A stretch of 64,000 bases of DNA. Source: Promerops cafer. Taxonomy: Eukaryota > Chordata > Aves > Passeriformes > Nectariniidae. The stretch covers positions 1,130,236-1,194,235 of the forward strand of contig VZSE01013368.1 of assembly GCA_013398275.1 (NCBI GenBank), read 5' to 3'. Both the position numbers and the translations under genes were made by a program. Below the pieces are notes generated by a model. The model searched no databases and was not told the origin of the DNA. It saw nothing but the letters and a program-made list of their open reading frames with translations. Shown piece by piece: positions 24,500 to 35,029 of the stretch (position 1 is the first letter of the stretch; every line of letters begins with the position of its first letter).

Positions 24500-24889
24500 C
24501 TCTGACCCATTTCCAGAAGGGTTTAGAAGCAGGGACTGCAGGATAACTAATTTACATAGAAAGTGATAAACTCATCTCTAGGACAGGGAAAACTTACCTG
24601 AAGAAAGGTGCCCCCACCAAGCCCAGGACCCTGCGCACATCAGCTGGATCAGCACTGGAGCCAGGACTGGTGATCTCTTTTTCTCCCTTTCTTCCTCTCT
24701 TCCCCCTCTTTAATTAATCTCTTCCCCTTTCTCTCTTGCCTTTCACCCTACTTCTAAAACCCCCTGCCACGTGCTTATGTAGGAGGTCAGGGACTAACTG
24801 GTATCAATTTCCATGCCAAGTGTATAATTCACTCATAAAACTTTGTAAGCTTTTGCAGACCCTCTGACTTCTGTCATACTTTACAACCA
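24500..24889 (+). mobile_element. Probable LTR fragment of an endogenous retrovirus
   Basis: A pyrimidine-rich tract (24675-24770), then ccctgccacgtgcttatgta, a cactcataaaactttgtaag segment and an end reading ttacaacca. This order (pyrimidine tract, short GC-rich piece, ATAAAA signal, end in CA) resembles avian ERV LTR 3' halves. The 5' limit is a guess and no target-site duplication was found. Confidence 0.45.
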
Positions 24890-27800
24890 GGAGAGTAATT
24901 TTAGGAAATTTCTTGGTTGTTTTGGGAAGCACAAGTGTAAGAAGTGTTTGCTTTTCAACAGAAACTGTGGAAGTGACTGTTACTCAGTGATGTAATCTCC
25001 AAGGACTTTTGTGCAGAGCTGGACTTTGAAGCCCATTAGACTTATAAAACAAATTGTTGCCAGTTTTATGATTGTTTTGCAATTTTTGTTAGTTTTTGCT
25101 TTTAAGGTTTAACCCTTTAAGTAAGGTTTAAACTGCCTCCTTGCGTTCTAGATTTCAAATTTGCTAATAGGCAAATTCCCAATTTGCTAAGGATTTTGCA
25201 AACAAACTAAAGAAGAAAAACATGAATTTATTACCTGACATAGCTGGATTCTGGAGTGCTAGATTCTCTTAAATTCCAAAATTTATATTTGCTCTGTAAA
25301 AACTGAAAGAAAAAATTGTTATAGCTCTACATGTCCACTTTGCTTTAATACTCTGGGATTCGTGGTTTATGGGGTGAAAGCAAAACAGGAAAATCAGATG
25401 ATGCTGGACATCTTTTTGGTTAGTAAGAGCCACATTTTTGGAAATTTACATTAAAATCTCTAGGAAAACCTCTTTTCAGCTCAAACCAATCTTTTAGTGT
25501 CTCTCACTTCCTTCTCTATGTTATACAGTAGATTTCAAATAAATGCAGGTTGACAGAAGCTGGTGACGTTTCTCATCACACAAAGAGAATTCTAAGTGAC
25601 AAAATGTCATTTTGGCATTTTTTCCAATTTTTTCCATCTGCTGTCTGGAAGAGGATCTGGCCAAGTGGTCAATGCACCTGTCAGTTGCACACTAAATTAC
25701 TGCAGCTGAAGGAAGGCAGAAGCAAAGTGCACCAAATGCTGCACCCCTGATCAAAAAGAGAGAACATTCTGATCTCCACACGCCTGGGCTGCAGTCAGGC
25801 TGCAGTGCACTCCAAAGTAATACACTGATGTGCCAAGTTACAGCTGCCTCAGGAGGCAGCTGGACCAGCAGCTTGTCCCTCCCATACCCAGCATGGGCCT
25901 CTAAGATGTGTTTCAAAGGCTGTTGTGAATCACGGGGACTGCAACTGAATCTGAAGAAAAATTCCATTAAAAAATAATTTCTTGGGATGAAGTCCTTCTG
26001 CGTGCTGAAGTTCATAAGAAACAGCTGAAATAATTCAGTCAGCCTTGCCTGACATCACCCCCCTGTAACATCACACACACGTCAGCCTTTTTCTCAGCAC
26101 ACTGAATTCAAGTTCTGCCACAGAGGCAAATACGGGTATAGGAATTAGGACAGTTGGCTGAAACCAATTTTTCAGCGATTAATACAAGGAGAAATAAGCC
26201 TGTTAAGGAGGATTCCCCAGTGGCTGCCCAATGTGTCTGAAGGGACTGCATGTCTCCCCAGGAGGCTCAGGAAGCACCTGCTTGTGGAGAGCATGATGGC
26301 AGCAGGGGAACAACTCCTGCTCCAGAGCACCTGGAGGTACCTGCAGGAGGTACCTGCAGAGCTGTGACCTGTGCCTGTGGGGCACCTGGCAGAGCAGGTA
26401 ACTTAATCTCCAGTGATACCAGTCATTTCTGCCCTAATGTACATGAGGCTGTTTTACATTAACTCACTGATGACATAAATTACTCAAGTTTTAACCATTC
26501 TGCTCCCACATACTCTGTAATTAAATAGAAACTGGATGTTCTTTTAAGTGGCACATCTCGACTTAAGCTATTTGCTTCATGTGTTAACTTTACAACCAGT
26601 CACATACGAAACTGCTTGTGCATCTAGCAATTACAGTATAACAGGAACTTAAATGAACTGTATAACAAGATGAAAATATATAGCCTCCTACAATATCCAC
26701 TGGTTTTGATGAGATTTTGGACTTCAGAGATACATTGAATGGTAAGTTTAGTGCTGTCTTGAGGGTCCCTGAGTTGCAGCTTTGAGCTCAGGGAACTTGT
26801 GGCTTTGTAGTGTTGCTTGTTTACTTTATAACAACTTTATTCAGTTACTTGCCTGAATTAGCATTTAATTAAAACCTTAGAGAAGTGAGTCTTCTGTCTG
26901 AAATGCCTTCTTTATAACCTGAAAAAGGTCTCTTGAGTAGAATTGACTGTTCAGTGACACTGGCTTCCAAAATAATGACTGCTGTGTAATGTCATAGGGC
27001 ATTTGCCAGCATGAAAAAATGTCATTAATAGGTATGGAAAAAGAAAAAATGTGTAGACAGCAGGGATTAGGAATTACATTAAGAAAACTATTACAGAAAA
27101 GATTTCTCTGTGTGCTTAATGTTCCACTGATTTCAGTAGGGTTCCTTACCATGCTTACATTTAAGTAGAGGATAAAACTTCTAAGCATCAGTGCTTGGGA
27201 GTACCTTGATGAGAGGTGAATAAGGATACAGATTATGGACTTCCATGTATTTTTAAGTTTTGATAGTACTCTGTTGGGGATACTGTAATTCAAATCAGTA
27301 TCAAAGAGTGCAGCAGTTAAGTTCCAAATCTTTTCACTGCAGTCTAGGAATTGGTGATGGCAATGAGTGCAATCACAGGGGATAGACCTGATGAGATGCC
27401 AAAGCCACTGCTCCTACCCCAGCCCCAGTGACAATGCTGTACAAGTAAGAATGTGTGCAAATAGGGCTTACACTGCATTTTATGGGGCTGTTGTGTTGGT
27501 AGAAGGCAAAGGAGGGGCTAGCAGACAGTTTGTAATTTTTACTTTAAAGAAATCTGGGAAAGCTAATTGCTGACAGTGCCTAAAAGTCAATGAAAGACAT
27601 TAAAGGAACACTGTATGGGAAAAAGTCGTCTTAGACCAACACCCATGGCTCTGCTGTTTGAGCAAAGGGAGCAGCCTGCATGGTCAGCAGTTGTGGGAAC
27701 AGGCTCTGAGTCCTCCAGGATGGCCAGCTTCCAGAAAACAGAAAAGACACATTTGGCAGATATGTCCAGGAAAAGCTGCTTTGAAATGTTGGGGTTGATG

Positions 27801-28550
27801 TACTTTTAATGCCTGGTTGTACATATAGACATTTTCTCATCTCCTGCTATGCTCTTCCTCCCTCTACCAGCACTCCAGCACACAAATCTTTTTTAGTCAT
27901 CAGTAGGAATTTTAATTGCTTGGAGTTTCTGATCCTCCTTTTATAGATATACGCTATATTTGCCTAGTATGTCTGATATACAACTGCTTGTACTTGTTGC
28001 CACTGTCTTGTGGGAAGTTTCCAAAACAACAGAGTACTTCACAATTTCAAATACCAGGTTCTGTTCTTGCCTGTCTTGCCAGTTGATTCAACTGGTGTAT
28101 TTTTATTTTTAACTCAACAAGGAAAAGGCCTGATTTTCAGAATTACTGATCATCATCTAATAGTGAGTATCTTGCTTACTATTAGAGTCACTATTCTGAG
28201 TCATTAGAGTATAGGTAAACCAGAGAGTACTTTTGAAAGTCCTAAGGGATGGATGGACAAATAAAGTATAGAAAAAAAGGCTTTACAGGAGTCAAGGCTA
28301 AGGAATCCATTAAAGAAGAAGCTTGGATTTGTATACCAGTCCACTTAGTTTTGTTGACCCAGGAAATATAAAGAGGTAGCACAAATATCCTATATATGTT
28401 CAATTAGTTCAACAACAGCTCTGAAGAATTCATCTCTAGGGCAAACACCTGAGACAAATATTAGAAGGACAATGCCAACTGCAACATTTCTACTGTGAAG
28501 CAAATTGAGTCCTTCTCTTTAACAGCTGGAAGGAAAAAAAGGGATGAATC
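24890..28550. other. Intergenic, no gene or repeat family recognised
   Basis: About 3.7 kb of unique-looking AT-rich DNA. A small direct repeat (ggaggtacctgcaggaggta around 26332-26355) is the only structure noted. The 138-codon minus-strand frame at 26877-27293 looks like chance. Confidence 0.5.
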
Positions 28551-28681
28551 CACGACCTGGGAGAGGTGATGGAACACATGCTCAGCAAGTCTGCAGATGC
28601 CACCAAATTGTGAGGAGCAGTTGTTACTTCCAAGGGCAAGGCTGCCATTCAGACAGATCTAAACAGGGGAACAAACACGGG
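28551..28681 (+). mobile_element. Old CR1 LINE fragment (reverse-transcriptase region)
   Basis: The stretch gacctgggagaggtgatgga and then ctcagcaagtctgcagatgc caccaaattg follows the avian CR1 consensus around the RT FADD motif; in frame it reads SKSADATKL where CR1 has SKFADDTKL. The next words (cagacagatctaaacagg) also match the CR1 order. Heavily mutated and 5'/3' truncated, so an ancient, dead copy. Confidence 0.7.
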
Positions 28682-28689
28682 CAGTAGGC

Positions 28690-30480
28690 TAAGTGCATTT
28701 ATTTGGCCCATTATTCATGAGAAAGGCTGGAGAAGGTCAAATTTTGGAAACTGGAGTAAGTGAGATGTTAAAAGGTTTTATGACTATGCTGGAGCAGACG
28801 GGTCAATTATAAGTATTAAAAGCTGACAAGGCACAAGGTCAAGATGAATGATATATTTCTATATTCTAGCAGGGGTGGGAAGAGAAGCATTTTGAGCAGC
28901 AAATGCTTTGCAACAGTGGAGGTTCAAAAAATGAGTGTAGGTCTAAAGAACTGAAAATTAACCAACATGCCCTTGTATATAAAGAGGCTTCATTTTGCAC
29001 AAATTCAGTTTGTGAATGAAGATGGCAGGAAGGGAAGAGTTTGTGAATAGGAGAAGGGTCCAAATGAAAGCAGAACATATTCCTCTGTGTGATATTCTGT
29101 ATATTTTCTCAAAGTAGTTAATCTAAATTGTAAATAATTGGTCTTGCAATAGTTTTACTGTTTCTTGCAAGAAAGGGCAGTACAGGAACACAGCCCAGTG
29201 GGTGACAGCAGCAGTATTTTTTATCCCTCCCAGGTGTGTGAATATCAGAGACAATCTGAAAAGCTGCTTGGTTCTCACAGGTGAAATAGCTTCTGATTTT
29301 CTCCTTGAGGACCTAGAGCACCAGACATCCTGGGGGACAACCTCTGGTTAGCTAAAGGAAAAAGAAACAGGGACCAAGTCTGTGTATGACTCTTTCAAGT
29401 CTTTAGTGGATAGTTAGCTCCAACAAAAATGCAATTGCGTACACTGATGACAGTCATACACAAAGGCAACAAATACTGGAAGAAAAAAAAAAGCATAGAC
29501 ACACACTGAAAGTACAAGATAACCAGTACCCATAAACAAAAGTTCTCCATCTGAAAACCAGTACATTAGTGTAAATGAAGATATGCTTAACTCAGTAACT
29601 AAAATGTTCAAATGTGTAATATAAATCCTTTCATGCAAATAAGATGTAAATACTGTGAAAGCAACCTCTGTCTGGAGCCACTCTGCAGCAGTAGCGCTTG
29701 TCTCAGCCTGGATGAGGCCTGCACACTCCCTAAGAGTACTGTTCACTCCAACCTGACTTCTAAAAGCACAGAAGGAGTATTACATATCCAGTCCATGCAA
29801 GCTGGATGCACAATACTAGTCTGAACCTTTACTTGTGCTTTTGATATCCCCTCTCCCCATTATCTTCTGTGCAATTAAGTGGGGAGTTTTGCACAATGTC
29901 CTCCTCCCTCCTGCTGAGAACTGTTCTCCTTTGTTTATCAGGAGAAAAGTACAGCTTCTTCAGCTTCCAGAAACCTGATTCACCGGACTGTGACATGGGA
30001 CACTCCTCTAAGTGCCTGCATATCCCACAGATCTAGAGGATTCACTTCTGGAGGTTAATGTTAAACTAATGTAGAGAAAAAGAAGAGAAATATTTAAAAA
30101 CAGCAAGTCCAGACAAAAGGAAGGGAGCAATGAAAACACTGGCTCTGGGCCTTTCCCAGGACTCAGCAAAGCACTCTTTTCCTCCTCCCTTTGGGGCAAA
30201 ACAGGTGGAGTTGAATGGAAGTTCAGCAACCTTTGTATTCAGGCTTTCTTCTATTTCTATTTTAGTTATAGATGTCATGTTATGATTGGTGTCTTTCTTG
30301 TTTAGTTTTTGAAGAGGACTTCCAGTAGGAAGAGATAAAACAGAAAGCTGAAAGTGTGGAAATGAATGACTGCAAGGGGCGATGCAGGAAACAGAACAAA
30401 TACTGAACAAGTATGAAAAATGCAAGGTCATGTTCTTAACAGTGGAGTGAAAGGCTCAGAGACATGATTTAGATCACCAG
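28690..30480. other. Intergenic, nothing recognised
   Basis: AT-rich sequence without recognisable exons. Frames such as 29414-29746 and 30066-30431 (both minus) show no domain. Confidence 0.5.
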
Positions 30481-30489
30481 GGTACGTGC

Positions 30490-30790
30490 AGATACATGTC
30501 AGGGCCCTGAGGGAGCCACTGGCCCTGCAGCGCCTTTGCCTGGCCCGGAGGCTGGGCTTGCCCGCGGTGTGCGGCAGCTCTAGGCTGGTGCTGCCTGGAG
30601 AGGCTCGCTGGGGAGAGCTGTGGGAAAGCTCCCTGGGCCTCTGCCCCCGGGTGTGACTGTGGCCACTGCCAGGCCCTGCTCCCTGCCAGCTGACAGCCTG
30701 TGGCCAGGGGAGCTCGGCCTGCCCGCGCCCGGGCAGCCCCTCCGGCTTCTCCCCGGCAGGGAAGGAAGAAGGCCCACAGGAAAGAAAAGG
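30490..30790. other. Isolated GC-rich block
   Basis: About 300 bases of clearly GC-rich sequence (cccgcggtgtgcggcagc; cctgcccgcgcccgggcagc) in AT-rich surroundings, with a modest number of CpGs. It could be a degraded CpG island, an old LTR or a regulatory element. Open frames on both strands here follow from base composition. Confidence 0.5.
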
Positions 30791-31071
30791 CCTCTAGGCT
30801 GGGTGAGATCAGAGAAACAACTTACAATGTTTCCCTTCCTGAGTCTTAATGGTGGCTATTTTGACTTTTTCTTTCTAAAGTGTATATTTTACTGATAATT
30901 TATTAAAGGACAAAGCACAGCATTAGGCACCAGTGAGCATCTAATAGAAGCAGAAGGAGTAGAAGAAGATTGAGAACACTGCGGGCTTGTAAATCTGATC
31001 TCAGCGGCAGAAAATGCATGGAGAGCAATTATGCACACAGAACATTTAGATATATGTAATTGCTTAAGGGG

Positions 31072-31180
31072 AGTCAGCATGGATCCTGGAAAAGAAGATT
31101 AGTCAAGATAAATGTGCTTGGCAGCTCTGAGTAGGCAGGACAGCTAGAGTGGATATCACTTATCTGGATTATGGGCAGGG
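31072..31180 (+). mobile_element. Old CR1-type LINE fragment (RT motif A region)
   Basis: gagtcagcatggatcctgg, and 70 bases further gtggatatcacttatctgga, follow the spacing of the CR1 RT region that reads VDVIYLDFSKAF; the window reads VDITYLDYGQG. Strongly eroded, + orientation, independent of the fragment at 28551. Confidence 0.5.
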
Positions 31181-31199
31181 AGGGGAAAATTCTTAATTC

Positions 31200-33142
31200 T
31201 ACATAAACTGAAAGATGACTCATTTTCAAAGTCCATAAACATAGCTTGAGAAAAGAAAGCTGGTGGACTGGGTTATGGCAGGTAGAGACAACAGGCATAA
31301 ATATCATGTGACGCTTTTATAAAAATTCCCCGTCTGATTTTCAAAGCCTGCTTAGTGAACCCCTGAGGTTTGTATTTCTCTCAATTGCATTTAAGTAACT
31401 CCCACTGGCTCTAGGGCTGTCCTAATATAACCTGAGTCATGGCAGCAGTTTGTGTGGCAGAGGCTTGAGCCTGTATTCACCTGTGAATATCCACTGTCAC
31501 AGAAGTTAGGAATACAGGAAGGGGTCCAGCCTGGTATCAAGGACCCTGCAGTAATTAAGTCACCCATTTTAAGATGTGATGGAGCCTCTTTTAAGATCAC
31601 AGGTTGCATTAACTCAGGGGTGGAAAGAACTGGATCTAGGACTACTTTCAGGGCCTCCAACTTCATTTTTTTTTTCCATCTCCAGCAGCCATTCTTATGA
31701 TTTTGCTTTTATTCTACATGAAACATTTTAGAACTTAGAGCAGAGCAAGGACATTTTCACTTTAGAGTATATGGCTGGGCTGGAAAACTCTTCACAGATT
31801 GGACTCTAGTGTGTTTTTCATGTCTCCAATTGGAGTGGTCACAGACACCCATCCATGGCACATTTATGGCCTTACTGCTGCTGTGCCACCACTTCAGAGC
31901 ACATATCCAGCACTCCTCAGGAGCCAAAACCAGCTGGAGCTTTAAAACTCAAGTCACTTCAGAAGCCCATTTTCATTCTGCACTGAAGACTTCACCCAGT
32001 TTACAGAGAGGAATTGAATTGGTCAGAGCACCTTTCACAGGTGTCAGCCTCAATTCTAGTTCTCAAGGGAGCTGTTTCTTGGGTGCTTCTGGCACTGGGA
32101 TAAAATATTTATATACGCTGACTACCTGCTTTGTGTCTCCCAGACTGTAACATGATGAGCATTTCTATTCCAGTTGTGCTTTACAATCATTTCCCTACAC
32201 AAAGCTACATTTCTTGTACATCCAACCCTCAGGTCTGAGGCACCTTTGCTCCTCAAACCATATTACAGTTATGGGTTAAAACAGAGCAACTTTGCAAGAC
32301 TCTTTTCCCCATTTTTCCCTTCTGGAAATGAACCCCTGGGATGTGCACCACAACCACCAGCATAGGAGAGATGTGAGAGCTGAGGGTGAATTGGAGAGGC
32401 TCAGATCCCCTCACAGGTGATGCTCAGTGGCTCAAAATGGTGTGGCCCAGCTGAGGGAGGAACTGCTGGTTTTTAAGGTATTAAGCTGGGGTCTGTTTGG
32501 GGTTTTATAAGTGTAATGGCTTAAGCTGACCACTTCAAAGAGGTCTTGAGGAGTTGTTTGAGTTTTTTCTCCTGATCTTTAAATACTTCAGAGTTCCCCA
32601 AGCTGAGCGGATGGATGTGTGAAGCTCCTTGTGGCTAGGTCCTCCCTGGGTGCCAGCTGGGCTCAAGGAGGGGACAGCTCTGCCTCTGAGTGCTTCACAG
32701 CCTTCTCTGCTGTAACAATGTAGGTCTTGCAGGTACCCCAGGTAATGCATGTGCTGGTCTGAGGCCATGATTTTTATTGTGTTTTCCAATCAAACCATCT
32801 ATTTTTGTGGGCAGTGGGTTTTGTAACTCCTTCTCACAGGTGTTTTGCATTAATGGATCATTTACTCTGCTTGCTCCCTCCATTTACCCGTACTTAGATC
32901 AGGTGAATAAAACCAATAACATTCCTCAAGACTTCAGGTGAGGTTCAGGGCCATTATGATGTGGGTGCTCTGCCGCAACTGTGAGAGTTCTTAGTGCTTC
33001 AGGGGATATGCGTGAAACTGGAGGAAGTTTCCAGGTGGTAGTTTCACCCCGTTCATAGTTGAAGGCCAAGTATCCAGGAGCTACTTTCATTTTGGTTTTG
33101 TGCTGGGAAGAGGTTCTAGAGTGGAGAGTGATAAGCATCTTA
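31200..33142. other. Intergenic, nothing recognised
   Basis: About 1.9 kb without a supported gene. A TGAGTCA (AP-1-like) word is present at 31433-31439. The 113-codon frame at 31809-32150 is taken as chance. Confidence 0.5.
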
Positions 33143-33146
33143 ACCT

Positions 33147-33574
33147 TGTCAGGAGAATCCACAAGCACCAGAGGTTTATGTCCAAAAAGGAGACAGAGGA
33201 GTCCTTCAGCTTTATTCGAATGAAGGGACAGAGTCCACCGGGGCACACACCCGCGGGGTTTTCCCTCTCTCGGGGGTTCAGTGGTGCAGCCTCCTTTTAT
33301 CCCAAATTCCCGGCCGCACGGTGCCCTCTTCCTTTCCCCCTTGCCGAGGCACTAGGGAGGCACAGCCTTCCCGAACCGCCTGTCCCATATCCCCCCTTGA
33401 ACCCACTGTTTTAGCCCAGAGTTCCGAGGTTCAGCCTTGTGCAGACCCTTGTCTGGGCCCGGTAACAAACCTGCTGCCCAAAGTCAGTAGAGACATTCAG
33501 ACCCATTTCAAAGGCACCCACACCTTCACCCATGGAATTGTTTGGTAAGATTTTAGCACACATCTTTCCTTTCA
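33147..33574 (-). mobile_element. Solo LTR of a class-I-type endogenous retrovirus, minus orientation
   Basis: 428 bp with TGAAAGG... and ...CCTGACA ends (read on the minus strand), flanked by a perfect 4-bp target duplication ACCT (33143-33146 and 33575-33578). On the minus strand it has a TATA-like GGGATAAAAGG and an AATAAA. It differs from the copy at 47935-48362 at about 8 sites by eye (about 98% identity) with the same length, so it is young. No gag, pol or env sequence is next to it: a recombined solo LTR. Class I is inferred from the 4-bp duplication only. Confidence 0.88.
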
Positions 33575-34032
33575 ACCTCTTCCTTCCCGTGGGGAAAAAC
33601 CTCACCCCTTTTCCTTGGCCTTGTTCCCCAATGCAAGCCCAGCCACCAGTCAGCTCAGAGCCTTCAAAAGGAGTAGCTGTTGTTTGAGCGTGCTCCTTCT
33701 CCTTACAAAAGGAAGAATTGATACAGGATAGATGCTAATATCTTCTGGTAATGCATTAAGTAGTGCAGCTTATCAAGTGATAATGATGTGAACAGCCTGT
33801 GAACTCCAGTAGGGCGGAATCTATGTAAAGCTAGTGTTTGTCCGGACAAGTGAGCTCCAGATGCTGGCTGGAGAAGAACCCTACTCTAGTGCCTAGCCCC
33901 AGTGCAAGAGCAGAAACAGCTATTCCTGGAGGAATTCCCCAAGCCTGTTCTTGAGACCAGCCTATCCTGGAAAATGGGTTATCTCCATAAATATCTGTAA
34001 CACATTTCTCGTGAAAAAGCTGTATTTTTTAT

Positions 34033-34212
34033 GTGTGTTGGGGGGTGGGTTTTTTTTTTTTGTTGTTGTTGTTTGTTTGTTTTGGGTTTTTTTTGGTTGT
34101 TGGTGGTGGTGTGTTAGTTTGGCAGGGGGTTGTTCCTGATTCTGTTACTTTCTTTTTCTGTTTGTTTCTGTTCGTTTCTGGGTTTTTTGTTTGCTTTGTT
34201 TGGGTTGTCATC
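34033..34212. repeat. G/T-rich low-complexity tract
   Basis: The + strand is almost only G and T from 34033 to about 34128 (runs ggggggtggg, t12, gttgttgttgtttgtttg), then pyrimidine-rich. Simple-sequence DNA with strong strand asymmetry; frames on either strand come from composition. Confidence 0.8.
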
Positions 34213-34356
34213 TTGTTTAATTGAACCTCTCTGTGCACTGCCAAAGAGAATAGACTGAAATTGAAGCAAGGCAGCAAAGATGGTTTGCAACAACCTTTCC
34301 TTTTCGAGCTGTCCACTTGCTCAAAAATCAGTATTTGAGAGCTGTGGTGGTGTTTG

Positions 34357-34386
34357 CTTTGACTTCAAAATCTTTGACTTCAAAAT
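34357..34386. repeat. Perfect 15-bp tandem duplication
   Basis: ctttgacttcaaaat occurs twice in direct succession (34357-34371, 34372-34386). Short, recent-looking duplication just upstream of the CpG-rich block. Confidence 0.9.
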
Positions 34387-34495
34387 CTTGCTTGTGCTGC
34401 TGCAACAACAGTGCTCAGTGATGAGGAGAGTATGTGGGCCAATCCCCGTGCTAAGGCCACTAGCCAAACAGACCAGTGGTCAGTGGTAAGGACGG

Positions 34496-34970
34496 AATAC
34501 GGGAAAGCTCCCGTTTTGCGGCGGTTAACCAGACACAAGTAGCCAGGGACAAGACTGGGACATTGGGGGATTCCCGTATTTGCCTCAATTAGCCAAACAC
34601 GTGGGTGCTCAATGCCGGGGTGGGATGCCGGGGCTGAATCGCCTGTTTGGGGCGATTGCCCGCAGCCCGCGGTGCCGGGGCCGAGTTCCCCGTTCGGGGC
34701 AGTGCCCGCAGCCCGCGGTGCCGGGGCCGAGTTCCCCGTTCGGGGCAGTGCCCGCAGCCCGCGGTGCCGGGGCGGTGCCGGGGCCGAGTTCCCCGTTCGG
34801 GGCAGTGCCCGCAGCCCGCGGTGCCGGGGCGGTGCCGGGGCCGAGTTCCCCGCTTGCCGCAGCTCCCCGGGCGCGGGGTGCAGTTGCGCAGCGCGGCCGC
34901 CGGAGGGCGGTGCTGCCCGCGCGGTGCGGCATGGCCCCGGTTACCGAAGGCAGCCGGAGTTCGCGGTTAA
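34496..34970. promoter_or_regulatory. Orphan CpG-rich island in the gene desert
   Basis: About 475 bases rich in CpG (gcgcagcgcggccgccggag and others), bordered by AT-rich DNA on both sides and more than 12 kb from MAT2B. It contains a 46/57-bp minisatellite, hairpin-forming CCCCGTTCGGGG in its units, a 10-bp inverted repeat (34496-34505 / 34571-34580), and a CTCF-like core at 34897-34910. It may be an unannotated lncRNA promoter, an insulator, or a GC-rich satellite. A small frame at 34931-35011 starts in a good Kozak context (gcggcatgg) but has only 26 codons. Confidence 0.6.
34658..34862. repeat. CpG-rich minisatellite, four units of 46 or 57 bp
   Basis: Units begin gcccgcagcccgcggtgccg at 34658, 34704, 34750 and 34807. 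Units 1 and 2 are 46 bp; units 3 and 4 carry an extra 11 bp (a ggtgccggggc duplication). Units 1-3 contain CCCCGTTCGGGG, a perfect hairpin with a 2-base loop; in unit 4 it is changed to ccccgcttgc. Because 46 is not a multiple of 3 and the units lack stops, several frames stay open here without being coding. Confidence 0.93.
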
Positions 34971-35029
34971 AAATTTATCCTGTTTATTATTTCTTCGCGT
35001 GTTTACATTGATGCAAGCTGCCAAGTAGC

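Noticed and set aside
26877..27293. 138-codon minus-strand frame
   Set aside because: Composition is that of AT-rich non-coding DNA, with no domain, no CpG island or splice sites.
33100..33605. Open frames with near-identical products at 33321-33548 (plus) and 47868-48188 (minus)
   Set aside because: The shared frame is explained by the duplicated LTR sequence; it crosses the LTR promoter and poly(A) region and has no retroviral protein motif.
34580..35028. Overlapping open frames of 107-143 codons in all plus frames and one minus frame
   Set aside because: They arise because the 46-bp GC-rich unit has no stop codons in several frames and is not a multiple of three. No splice context, domain or start context supports protein.
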